This document shows positions 1-7,371 of a stretch of 15,178 nt of DNA, one piece after another. Each line of letters opens with the position of its first letter. Within the stretch, counting starts at the first letter, position 1. The notes beneath the pieces were generated by a model, which saw only the letters and a program-made list of their open reading frames with translations, was not told where the DNA came from and searched no databases. Source of the DNA: Zelonia costaricensis (Eukaryota > Euglenozoa > Kinetoplastea > Trypanosomatida > Trypanosomatidae). The DNA lies in assembly GCA_030849075.1 (NCBI GenBank), contig JASAOO010002962.1:1-15178 (forward strand), given 5' to 3'. The position numbers and the translations under genes were made by a program.

Positions 1-817
1 GAATGAGCGCGCACAAATCAAGGACGCCACGCACGAGACGCAGTGGAGAGAGAGAGAGGGAGGGAGAAGCCGAGGAGGAGACGTCGTTACGCTTGCAGAG
101 GACGTGAGAGGGAAAAAGAACACGGAAAACACGGCACCCATGGCGCACGCCTACCCGATCAACCCCCGTCCCCCGCGCGCGACGGCGCACGAATGCAAAC
201 TCCTTTCACAAAGACGCGCAAGCCTCTCACATACATCGTGCGGGAGGAGCAACAGCGGAGGTGAAGAAGGCGGGAGAGGGGGGGAGGAGGGTGGATGGGT
301 TGGTGGGTGGGTGATGATGGCGAATGTTCGAGGGAGAGGGCGAGGCTGGGGTGTGCGTGTTGATCTACATTCACGCGACTTTGCGTGTATCCTTTCCAAG
401 TTACACACATAAGTCACACGCGCAGGCGGCCCACTCACGGTAGAGGAAAAGAGGAAAGCAAGCAAGAGAGAGCGAGAGAGGGGAGAGGGAGGGAGGAAGA
501 AGACGTGTGAGGTTGAGGCGAAGACGCAGAGGAGGACGAGGCCGCGGAAACAAACGGAAAAGAAAAAGGAAAAAAAAACAGCGATGAGAGAACACAGCAG
601 CAGCAGCGAAGGCGGTGGCGCCCACGCACACCAGCCCCCCCCCCCTCATGCGTTCATACGCGCACATCGTATACAGCCACGCCGGGTGCGGAGAGGCTAC
701 ATAAGCATGTCAAAGGACAGAAAAGAAAGACGCCACCAGTAGACTGGAGTGCGGAGAGGCGTAGATATCGCGAAGGACGACAAAGGCAAACGGAATGGGC
801 GCGGTGCAGGCGAAGCC
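1..817. other. Non-coding region downstream of the cytochrome b5-like gene
   Basis: No believable gene lies here. The short open frames on both strands are low-complexity Arg-, Ser- or Pro-rich peptides that follow from purine-rich or C-rich base composition. With transcription running right to left, this region should hold the 3' UTR of the gene ending at 818 and the trans-splicing signal of the next gene beyond the left edge. Visible landmarks are a GA run near 45-60, a G-rich block near 271-313, a long purine-rich block near 433-586 and a run of 11 C at 635-645. No minus-strand frame runs off the left edge with a convincing protein, so the next gene must start outside the window. Confidence 0.7.
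433..586 (-). promoter_or_regulatory. Polypyrimidine-rich block, probable trans-splicing/polyadenylation signal of the next gene
   Basis: The plus strand is almost pure purine here, with runs of GAGA, GGGAGG and a final stretch of AAAAGAAAAAGG and eight A. The minus strand is therefore a long CT-rich tract. In trypanosomatids such a tract directs spliced-leader addition at a downstream AG and sets the poly(A) site of the upstream gene. The tract lies about 230-390 nt past the stop codon at 818. That is a plausible distance for ending the cytochrome b5-like transcript and starting the next one. The exact acceptor cannot be fixed from sequence alone. Confidence 0.45.
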
Positions 818-3800
818 TCAGCGACTGTCTGGTGGGGCGAGAACGCCGACGGCGTATGGCGCCATGAAGCTCTCGCAGGAGACCCACGCGTGGAAGCGGT
901 CGTACACGGCCGTGGCGTCTCGCCCGGCGCAGGCGAGCAGTAGCTTCTCCCCGCCGGGGTGAAACCGCTGGAAGGTCGTGCAGTCGTAGACGACGTTGCG
1001 GATGACCATCCACAAGTCATCCGAGGTGTTGTGCTGCGCCACCTCCTGCGGCGTCATGCGGGGCAGTGAGGCAAAGCGGGCACCCGCACCGCAACCCCCG
1101 TGCGCGGCCCCCGTCAGCGCGCCACCCGCCGCCGGCGCCGTCGCAGGGGCACGGCGGTTGTGGTGGTTGTGCTGCTGCTGCTGCTGCTGCTCGCGGCGCC
1201 GCGCCTCCGCCTCTTTAACGCTGAGGTGTGCGGCCCAGTCCCGCATCGAGCAGCCCGGCATGCGTGGAACCTTACCTCGCGGCAGCCCCTGCACCGTCTC
1301 CGCGTCTGAGCGCATCACGAAGTTGTCGCTCAAGCGGTGCGGTGAGGGGCCGCCACCGGTGGCGGTGCCCGTGCCCGCGTTCGTTGCCGTGAGAGCCGGG
1401 CCTGGCAGGTTGCTGGCTGAGGCGCTCTGCGGTACCGTGAGGTTAGCAGAGGAGAAGGAGAGCACCATCGGGTCGCTCAGGACACTCGTCACGGTGGCCG
1501 CCAGGGACAGCAGGGAGGAGGCGACGGATGCGGACAGAGGCTCGCGCACCGGCGTGGCCATGACCGGCACCGTGCGTGTCTGCCCATTCGGGGACGGGGC
1601 AGTGAGCCGGCAGTCGCAGCAGCTGTCGCAGCGCGACGTGCTCGAGCACCGCCGACAGCCCCCCGCACCGCTTCCGCGGCTGCTGCCACCGCCGCCCAGC
1701 TGCCGCTGCGTGGCAATCGCAGTCACCAGTGCAGCTTCGCCAAGACCGCCGCCACCACCGGTCTCTGGTGTGGCGCCGCAGGACTTGCACGCCCACTGCG
1801 GCGAGCTGGGCAGAGGCACTGCTCCTGCATTGCGACAGCGCGCGGCACTCCCGTGCTGCTGCTGCTGCTGTAGCAGGTGCGAATGCGCGGCTGAGGGTGC
1901 TTGGGAGAGCTCCACCGGGGTGCTGCGGCACGTGCTGGCCATCAGCAGCGGCGACGTCAAGCGCGACGCACCGTCGTCAGCCGACTGCCGCGGCGTGTCG
2001 GCAACCGTCGTCGTGGCGGACGAGAAGCTGCCCGGCTTGGAGGAGAAGGCGGTGAGGCGGCCACAGCTGATGCCGCGGTCCTCGTCCCCGACGTTCGACT
2101 CGGACATGAGCCGCGACGGCGGCAGCGAGGACGGCGGGGGAAGTGGCGGGGGCTGCTGCTGCTGCTGCAACACGCTCTCCGGCAGCGGCGAGACGTTTCC
2201 GGACGTCGGTCGCGACATCACGAGGCGGCCCGTGACGTCGTAGACGGCGCAGCACGTGGCTTGCGCACTTCCGTACTGCCCGCAGGTGTGCGACATGGGG
2301 GTCTGTGAGTGCAGCTGCTGATCGTGCGAGAAGGCCGCGAAGCCGCCGCTCATGTGCCCAAGCGAGCGGAGCATGGGGGACGGGATGCGGGACGGCGGGG
2401 GCGGTGGTGGCGGCGGGGGCGGGAAGGGCGGCAGCGCTGCAGCTCGGAGTCCACGGCTGCCGTCCAGCGCGGCGGTCGAGGGGTTCACGGTGTCGCCGTT
2501 GCCGTCCGCCGCACCGGCGCAGACGTCTTCGGTGCTGCGGCTGCGTGGCACGACGGCCAGCGGCGTCGAGAAGCTCGGCACGTGGCTGCGCGAAAAGAGC
2601 AGCTTGGTGGCGCCCACGGGCTGGGTCACGCCACGGACGCGCGACCGAAATGGGCGGACGGTGCCGCCGACAGACATCACGTCTGGCACGGTGTACGCCC
2701 CGGAGACGAGCGGGTGCGGCGGCGGACCGTCCCCCGCCGTACCACCGGCCAGTGTGTTGACGGTGGCTGTGCTGTGCGCTGCGTCACTGAGGTGCGGTGC
2801 GGGTGGCGGGGGTAGTGGCGAGCCGGCGGCGCCGAAGCGCAGCTCGGGCGCCTCGGTCATCCACGTGTCCGTCGTGGGGTCGTGGCGTGCGGCTGCGGCG
2901 GCGGTGGCGGCGGTTGTGCCAGGGGTGGACGGCACGCTGCCGTAGGTGACGGATGCTAGTGGGTTCGAGGGCGACGACGTGGAGTGGGCAAAGTTGCTCT
3001 TGCCCGCTCCCCACGACGGCCGCGGTGCGCTGGCGGAGGAGGAGGTTGACGTCGCGTTGGAGTGCGCTGCTGCCGCCGCCGCCGCTGCTGCGGATGTGCT
3101 CGGGGAGGTGTAGGCGGCGCGCCGCGAGCCCGCGACGCCGCTGTCGTCCGCCGCGTCGTCTGCGGGTCCGAAAAGCCCAAAGGAGGCGCAGCTGCTCGCC
3201 TTGGAGTAGCGCGGCCGGCTGTGCAGCTCCGCCCCGCTGGCGAAGTGGTTCATCGTGACAAAGGCGGAGCTGTCGGTGCCGGGTGGCGCGCCGCGCAGGT
3301 GAGCGGCGAGCTGCTGCTGCGTCAGCGTTGCGCCGGAGCTGGGACGCAGTGGCGAGCGCTGCTGCTGCTGCTGCTGCCCGTGAGCGAAGCTCGTGTGCCG
3401 GGCGCCGCCACCGCCTACCCTCCCCTCGTCCGTCGGGGTCGTCGGGGGATGCTGCGACGGCGACGGCTGCGGGGGCGGCGGAGGCGCTGCTGCTGCTGCT
3501 GCTGCTGCAGCGGGGGCGGCGGACGTGCGGATGGGAATGGTCGGAGCGTCCTGCTGCGACTGGGCTCCGCTGACTGTGGGGGATCGGTTCGGGTAGAGCG
3601 GTGCGGCCTCGGCGGTGCCATTGGTGGAGCACACCGCGGACAGGGAGGCGTCTGGGAGCAGTGCGATGATGGGCAGGGACCCGGCTGCTCCTACGGCGGC
3701 GGCGGAGGCCCCGCCCTGGCACGGCGCCGTCGTCGCGGTCGAGGAGGCGCGTGCGGCCGAGGTGCGGCAACTGCTGCTGCGGCTGACGTGCAGGGTGACC

Positions 3801-4744
3801 TGCCCCAGCGAGCACACCGCGAGCCCCGCGGGCGTTTCCAGTTCCTGGCCCGCGAGCAGCGGCGTCCCGGCGCTGACGGGGTCCTCCTCGGCGGCCGTGG
3901 AGGCGCACGAGCGGCCGCGGCGGACCGGGATGCTGAGCACCACGACATTGCCACCGCTCCCCAGCATCGTCGCGGCCCCGGAGGCAGCCATGCTGGAGGC
4001 GCTGCCCGCCGTGTCCTCTTCTGCGCGGGTCTCGTCGACGCTGCGGGTGGCGCTGGCGCGGCGCGAGAGGCGCTGCACTGTGGCGGAGGCCGAGGGCGAG
4101 TCGCCGTCCGCGTGCAGGGAGTGTGGAGTGACGACCGTGGCGGCGGGTGTCTGCAGCGACGAGCTGGAGCCCGACCGCGGCGTCCACCGGCGGCCCGTGC
4201 CACTGCGCTCCGCCGCGGTGTGAAACTCCGCCCGCTCCAGCTCGACGGCATCCTGCAGGGCCGCGTCGCTGAAGGCGGTGAGGCGGAGGTGGCGGGGCTT
4301 GAGCAGCGGCGACACCCCGGGCGTCCCTACCGGGGCGGCAGACGGGGAGTAGAGGGAGGCGCCGGATGCGACGGACGGGACGATGTCGGGCAGGTGGGCG
4401 AGCACCGGGGTGCGCTCGAAGCTGGCCTGGTCGCGCACCATCCAGTTGCTGGGCGTGGGCGGGGCTGCGAGGGAGGCGGCGCCGCTGGATGGCGGCATCG
4501 ACGACTGCGACCGCGAGGCCACGGCAGCGAGGGCGCGGTCCATCGGGGACACTCCGGAGTGCGACGAGCTGCTCGCTCCGCCGTGGGACCGGGCGAACAC
4601 GTCGGCCCGCGGCGTGCCGAGCGCCGAGGTCGACGATGAGGACGGCATCACCGACGTCGGGGTGGAGCTCTGAATGACACGAGATGTGCTTGCAGGCGGG
4701 TTGGGAAGACAGAACATGTCATAGCGGTCCCGTACAAGACTCAT
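818..4744 (-). CDS. Large disordered protein with C-terminal NCB5OR-like cytochrome b5 haem domain
   Basis: The protein has 1308 residues. The frame is open from 4780 but that codon is TTG; the first ATG is at 4742-4744, so I start there (MSLVRDRYDMF). Residues 1-1150 are low-complexity and probably disordered. They include a poly-Ala/poly-Pro stretch near 412-430, Gln runs at 457-462, 860-864 and 959-963, a Pro run near 770-787, and an 8-Cys cluster at 986-1045. The ordered part is C-terminal. A KVPxxPGxSMRDW motif ends at W1170, a Gln/His-rich linker follows (Q1186-1191), and a cytochrome b5 fold spans about 1230-1303. Predicted haem ligands are H1262 (HPGG) and H1285 (FHAW), 23 residues apart. 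The upstream DW motif, this spacing and the HxWVxxES segment resemble the b5 half of NCB5OR (CYB5R4), but the CS and flavin reductase domains are absent. By family knowledge the domain should bind b-type haem for electron transfer, although some b5-like domains bind haem without clear redox roles. No signal peptide or membrane segment is visible. The function of the long N-terminal part is unknown. Confidence 0.9.
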   Translation of the reverse strand: MSLVRDRYDMFCLPNPPASTSRVIQSSTPTSVMPSSSSTSALGTPRADVFARSHGGASSSSHSGVSPMDRALAAVASRSQSSMPPSSGAASLAAPPTPSNWMVRDQASFERTPVLAHLPDIVPSVASGASLYSPSAAPVGTPGVSPLLKPRHLRLTAFSDAALQDAVELERAEFHTAAERSGTGRRWTPRSGSSSSLQTPAATVVTPHSLHADGDSPSASATVQRLSRRASATRSVDETRAEEDTAGSASSMAASGAATMLGSGGNVVVLSIPVRRGRSCASTAAEEDPVSAGTPLLAGQELETPAGLAVCSLGQVTLHVSRSSSCRTSAARASSTATTAPCQGGASAAAVGAAGSLPIIALLPDASLSAVCSTNGTAEAAPLYPNRSPTVSGAQSQQDAPTIPIRTSAAPAAAAAAAAAPPPPPQPSPSQHPPTTPTDEGRVGGGGARHTSFAHGQQQQQQRSPLRPSSGATLTQQQLAAHLRGAPPGTDSSAFVTMNHFASGAELHSRPRYSKASSCASFGLFGPADDAADDSGVAGSRRAAYTSPSTSAAAAAAAAAHSNATSTSSSASAPRPSWGAGKSNFAHSTSSPSNPLASVTYGSVPSTPGTTAATAAAAARHDPTTDTWMTEAPELRFGAAGSPLPPPPAPHLSDAAHSTATVNTLAGGTAGDGPPPHPLVSGAYTVPDVMSVGGTVRPFRSRVRGVTQPVGATKLLFSRSHVPSFSTPLAVVPRSRSTEDVCAGAADGNGDTVNPSTAALDGSRGLRAAALPPFPPPPPPPPPPSRIPSPMLRSLGHMSGGFAAFSHDQQLHSQTPMSHTCGQYGSAQATCCAVYDVTGRLVMSRPTSGNVSPLPESVLQQQQQPPPLPPPSSLPPSRLMSESNVGDEDRGISCGRLTAFSSKPGSFSSATTTVADTPRQSADDGASRLTSPLLMASTCRSTPVELSQAPSAAHSHLLQQQQQHGSAARCRNAGAVPLPSSPQWACKSCGATPETGGGGGLGEAALVTAIATQRQLGGGGSSRGSGAGGCRRCSSTSRCDSCCDCRLTAPSPNGQTRTVPVMATPVREPLSASVASSLLSLAATVTSVLSDPMVLSFSSANLTVPQSASASNLPGPALTATNAGTGTATGGGPSPHRLSDNFVMRSDAETVQGLPRGKVPRMPGCSMRDWAAHLSVKEAEARRREQQQQQQHNHHNRRAPATAPAAGGALTGAAHGGCGAGARFASLPRMTPQEVAQHNTSDDLWMVIRNVVYDCTTFQRFHPGGEKLLLACAGRDATAVYDRFHAWVSCESFMAPYAVGVLAPPDSR
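1172..1189 (-). repeat. (CAG)6 run encoding Gln
   Basis: Six pure CAG codons encode Q1186-Q1191 of the cytochrome b5-like protein. They are followed by a His/Asn-rich stretch, inside the linker between the DW motif and the b5 domain. The linker is about 60 residues here, longer than the corresponding segment in animal NCB5OR, so repeat growth may have lengthened it. Confidence 0.85.
1856..1870 (-). repeat. (CAG)5 run encoding Gln
   Basis: Five CAG codons encode Q959-Q963, just before the segment carrying the Cys cluster. The tract reads as CTG on the plus strand. Confidence 0.8.
2153..2167 (-). repeat. (CAG)5 run encoding Gln
   Basis: Five CAG codons encode Q860-Q864. They are followed directly by a Pro-rich stretch, a Gln-then-Pro order common in disordered eukaryotic regions. 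Confidence 0.8.
3359..3376 (-). repeat. (CAG)6 run encoding Gln
   Basis: Six CAG codons encode about Q457-Q462 in the disordered N-terminal half of the cytochrome b5-like protein. Confidence 0.8.
3487..3509 (-). repeat. CAG-type run read in the Ala frame (GCA)7
   Basis: The same CAG/CTG tract type occurs here but is read as GCA, giving a poly-Ala run at about residues 412-421 that leads into poly-Pro. It is the frame-shifted counterpart of the Gln-encoding runs in the same gene. Confidence 0.8.
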
Positions 4745-4799
4745 CGAAGGCACGGGAGTTGGGGGGGGGAGGGCACACAATAGGAAAGAAAAAGGATGC

Positions 4800-4862
4800 C
4801 TTCTGCTTTCGTTTCTTCACTCCTTCTTCAACACCCGCAAGAGGGCAGGGAGGATGAAGGAC
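4800..4862 (-). promoter_or_regulatory. Candidate spliced-leader acceptor region of the cytochrome b5-like gene
   Basis: On the minus strand a CT-rich tract (about 4841-4861) is followed by the first AG at 4826/4827. Further AGs lie at 4823/4824, 4815/4816, 4806/4807, 4803/4804 and 4800/4801. Between 4799 and the ATG at 4744 there is no AG at all, although that stretch is also pyrimidine-rich with a run of C near 4761-4769. The acceptor should therefore lie at or upstream of 4800, giving a 5' UTR of at least about 55 nt and about 80 nt if the first AG is used. The in-frame TTG at 4780 would lie in that UTR. This rests on the known trypanosomatid rule (pyrimidine tract, then first AG) and is not experimentally shown. 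Confidence 0.4.
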
Positions 4863-5160
4863 GAGAGGTCGTGGAGGAGGTGGCGAAGGCGAGTGTGGGC
4901 GTGCAGGCAGAGAGCCGTCACGACAAGCACAGGCACGCACGAGCTCGCGGTAGAGGTGGGTAACTGCCAAGAGTCCCGTACTGGAGAAGCAGACACACAC
5001 ACACAGACAAACAGAAAGAGAAAAAAAGGCAACACCAGCAGCAGCAACCGAGCGCGCCGCAGAACCCTAAATGCAAAAGCAGCGGAGACAAACAAGAAGA
5101 AAACAAGAGGAAGTCGAGAAGGCTGCTGCGTAACCAACTTGCGTGTCTGTCGGCCTCGAT

Positions 5161-5177
5161 CTCTCTCTCTCTCTCTC
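5161..5177. repeat. (CT)n microsatellite
   Basis: About eight CT units on the plus strand. On the sense (minus) strand this is GA-rich, opposite to the usual pyrimidine bias of these intergenic regions. Confidence 0.8.
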
Positions 5178-5713
5178 GTTGTCGTAGCGTGGCGAGACGG
5201 AGAGGTGATGAAGGCGCGGGTGCCAGAGCTGGGAAAATCGACAGCGTGTCGACGACCTCTTCGGTGTCTGCTCGTAGAGAGATCGAAAACAACAGACGGG
5301 GGAAAAACCCAGGCGAATAGTGGGTGGTAGAGGGGCGGTGGAGGTTGGGGGTGGGGGGAGACGAAGCGACTCAGCTACTAGCGAACCACATGCGGAGACA
5401 GGTCCGAGTGCTGAACGCGCCTCCGCCTCGTGTAGGTTTCCCCGCCGCGTGCAGATGTCACCGCGCGTCAGGTCACAGAGAGTCGCTTGCGGGGACGAAG
5501 TATTGGGGGTGGGGGGGGGAGGGTGGCGCTGGGGGAAGGAGAAAAGAAGAAAGGCGGAGAGGAAGGCACACAAAGAACAGAAGAAACGCGAGCGACAGCG
5601 CGGGACGGCGAGGGAGGCGAACCAACAAACCAGCAAAAGCAAGCGTAGAGAAGACAGAAACGAGAAAAGGAATTTGGCACACGTTTACAGTAATATTAGT
5701 CCAACGCCTCTGT

Positions 5714-5761
5714 CACACACACACATACACACACACACACAGACACAGACACAGACAGATA
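5714..5761. repeat. CA-rich microsatellite grading into ACAGAC units
   Basis: A CA run interrupted by one CATA passes into a short ACAGAC-like repeat. It is a simple repeat of the kind common in trypanosomatid intergenic DNA and lies in the presumed 3' UTR of the MORN/FYVE gene. Confidence 0.75.
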
Positions 5762-6063
5762 GACTCCGTGGGCCCACTGCGAAGCCAGGTCGCGTGTCTC
5801 GCTCTTTTGCTTCAGTGGTGCAGCACGCACGTCTTTAGGGGGGTGGAGAACCGCTGCCTGCACTCCTCTCTCTCTCTCTGTGTTTCCCTATCGCGCGTGT
5901 GTTTGTGGTGGGTGCTTTGGCGGGGTAGAGCGCAGTCGAGCACACTCGAGAGGAGAAGATGCGTGATGCGCGGCGGCAAGGCCTCCTTCACAGACTAAGA
6001 AAAAAAGGGGGAGGGATCGAAGAACGCGCAGGCAAACAAAGGGGGCGGTGCAAGGTACGCTGA

Positions 6064-6130
6064 AACACACGCACTCACACACAAACACACACGAACTCGC
6101 TCGCATACACACACAATCAGACACACACGG
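6064..6130. repeat. Imperfect CA-rich tract
   Basis: CACAC clusters are broken by CTCA, AAAC and CGAACTCG segments. This older, degenerate microsatellite lies between the perfect CA runs on either side and shows no coding potential. Confidence 0.65.
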
Positions 6131-6488
6131 GCGCGCAAGTGCGAGTCTATCGGCGCACCACTGGCAACACGCCGCCGCTCTCCTCGCCTTTTCCTTCTCC
6201 TTCTTGGCCCCTCTTGCCGGCTCACGGTTTCGCTGCTTCTCTGCGCGCGCGTGTGTGTGCGGTAGCCCTCGTGGTAGGACAGCGTGCCAGGTCTGGCGGT
6301 GCTCTTCAAAGCTCCCTCGCACGGTCACTGCGGCGGCCAACAAGAGCACTCCCCTGTAGGCTGCACACACTCAAAAGAAAAAAAGGAGAGGGGGCTTGGG
6401 GGGCAGGAAAGCTGACTGGCTGGCTTCGCAATCACGGTGTGTGTGGGGGCATGCAGAGACGGGGAAAGGAAGCCAAGGAGACAAAGAA

Positions 6489-6530
6489 GGGGGGGGGGGT
6501 GTGGGTGGGCGGGTGGGCGGGTGGGTGGTG
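6489..6530 (+). repeat. Dense G-tract array, G-quadruplex-capable
   Basis: A run of 11 G is followed by successive GGG tracts spaced by T, TG or C (pattern GGGTGGGCGGGTGGGCGGGTGGGTGG). This is more than four GGG tracts with one- to two-base loops, the classic sequence pattern for a stable G-quadruplex on the plus strand and a C-rich i-motif on the minus strand. The plus strand is the template for the flanking genes, so the RNA would carry the C-rich version. Confidence 0.7.
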
Positions 6531-7103
6531 GAACGCGCGAAGGTGAAGACACACGCCTTCGGAGAAGCAAAGGAGCAGGCGCCGAGGCGGAGAAGAAGCT
6601 ACGACAGCACAAGGGCAGCGGGAAGGAACAGAGCCAGAGGAAAGAACGAAGGGGAGGAGGAACTAAAAAAGGGAGGACGAGTTCGCTTGCTGCTGTAGAT
6701 TTCCGACCGGAATTGAAGCGTTTATGTGTGTGTGTCGAGTTGGAATGTGGCCAAGAATGTCGCGAAGGGAGAAAGAGGGCAGTGCAGCGTGCGCGCGCGC
6801 AGGAGGGAGATGAATAGAGGAAGTGGGGAGTGGTGAAAGATCAACAACGGTGTCATAAAAGTCCAACAAGTGTGTGTCTGCGAGTTGGGCGGTAGAGGAG
6901 GGGGGGGGGTGAGCCCCGCCCACTGCCTCGTGCAGCATCAACGAGAAGTCACCACATTGGCGCTGCGCGTAGGCGTGTAACTCGGACAGGGGACGGGTGG
7001 AGGGAGCTGAGATCGTGCCGCTCGCATCTCGTCCTCGGTACCAAACCGCTGTCCTTTTTTCAAGTTTGCCTGTTCTTTGCGGATTTCGCGCTGCAAACAA
7101 ACA

Positions 7104-7105
<2 letters not shown>

Positions 7106-7136
<31 letters not shown>
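7106..7136. repeat. Perfect (CA)15 microsatellite
   Basis: About 15 uninterrupted CA units, the longest perfect dinucleotide run in the window. It lies about 240 nt downstream of the MORN/FYVE stop codon, inside the presumed 3' UTR, where the sense RNA carries TG/UG repeats. Such loci are often length-polymorphic between strains. Confidence 0.9.
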
Positions 7137-7137
<1 letters not shown>

Positions 7138-7371
7138 AGCAGGCCCAGAAGGACCGCACATCGCCCCGCCAAAAAGCACTTAGCCCACATTGACGCCCCC
7201 TCCGTTCACCGGAGCTGCGCCGATAGGGGTACGCGAACCCACACAGCTCAACACGCACGCAAAGTAGTGCACTCTTCAGGAGATCTTGCGCAACAGACTC
7301 GATGGAAAAACGAAATGGTTGAGGGCGGGGCCGAGGGGGGGGGGGGAGGGAATGAGGCACGCCTCACGCTG

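Larger units (their letters stand above)
4745..7371. other. 2.6 kb intergenic region with many low-complexity blocks
   Basis: No convincing gene lies here. Open frames of up to about 220 codons exist on both strands, but they are built from CA/TG, CT/GA and poly-G tracts and give Ser/Pro/Arg/Cys-rich nonsense or repeated Val-Cys or Thr-His dipeptides. The region should hold the 3' UTR of the MORN/FYVE gene on the right and the 5' leader of the cytochrome b5-like gene on the left. It carries several plus-strand purine blocks that are pyrimidine tracts on the transcribed sense: about 5520-5670, 6001-6015, 6371-6400 and 6590-6670. More than one processing site, or a short non-coding transcript, is possible. 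A run of 12 G at 7335-7346 begins only 26 nt past the MORN/FYVE stop codon. Confidence 0.65.

Noticed and set aside
45..60. GA and CA runs considered as telomeric or satellite sequence
   Set aside because: The kinetoplastid telomere unit (TTAGGG/CCCTAA) is not seen. These are short simple repeats typical of intergenic DNA.
151..667. Several 64-119 codon minus-strand frames left of the cytochrome b5-like gene
   Set aside because: Pro/Ser/Leu/Phe-rich peptides from the polypyrimidine block, mutually overlapping in different frames, with no motif.
996..2243. 415-codon plus-strand frame with Cys runs
   Set aside because: The Cys runs (TGC) and Leu runs are the CTG side of the CAG tracts. It overlaps the haem domain and Cys cluster of the minus-strand gene, which are real motifs.
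3062..4639. 525-codon open frame on the plus strand opposite the cytochrome b5-like gene
   Set aside because: Arg/Gly/Ala-rich low-complexity antisense frame with no recognisable domain. It overlaps the disordered, GC-rich half of the real gene.
818..4744. Interpretation of the gene as a fatty acid desaturase or nitrate reductase because of its b5 domain
   Set aside because: There are no membrane segments, His boxes, molybdopterin or flavin domains. Only the b5 module is present.
5067..5642. 191-codon minus-strand frame with a Leu/Phe/Cys-rich start
   Set aside because: Composition follows from CT-rich sense DNA (pyrimidine tracts give Phe, Leu, Ser and Pro). No domain or conserved motif was seen.
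6663..7190. 175-codon minus-strand frame with a hydrophobic start resembling a signal peptide
   Set aside because: The hydrophobic part contains a Val-Cys run generated by the (CA)15 microsatellite, and the rest has no family resemblance. It would also start inside the 3' UTR without a good adjacent pyrimidine tract and AG.
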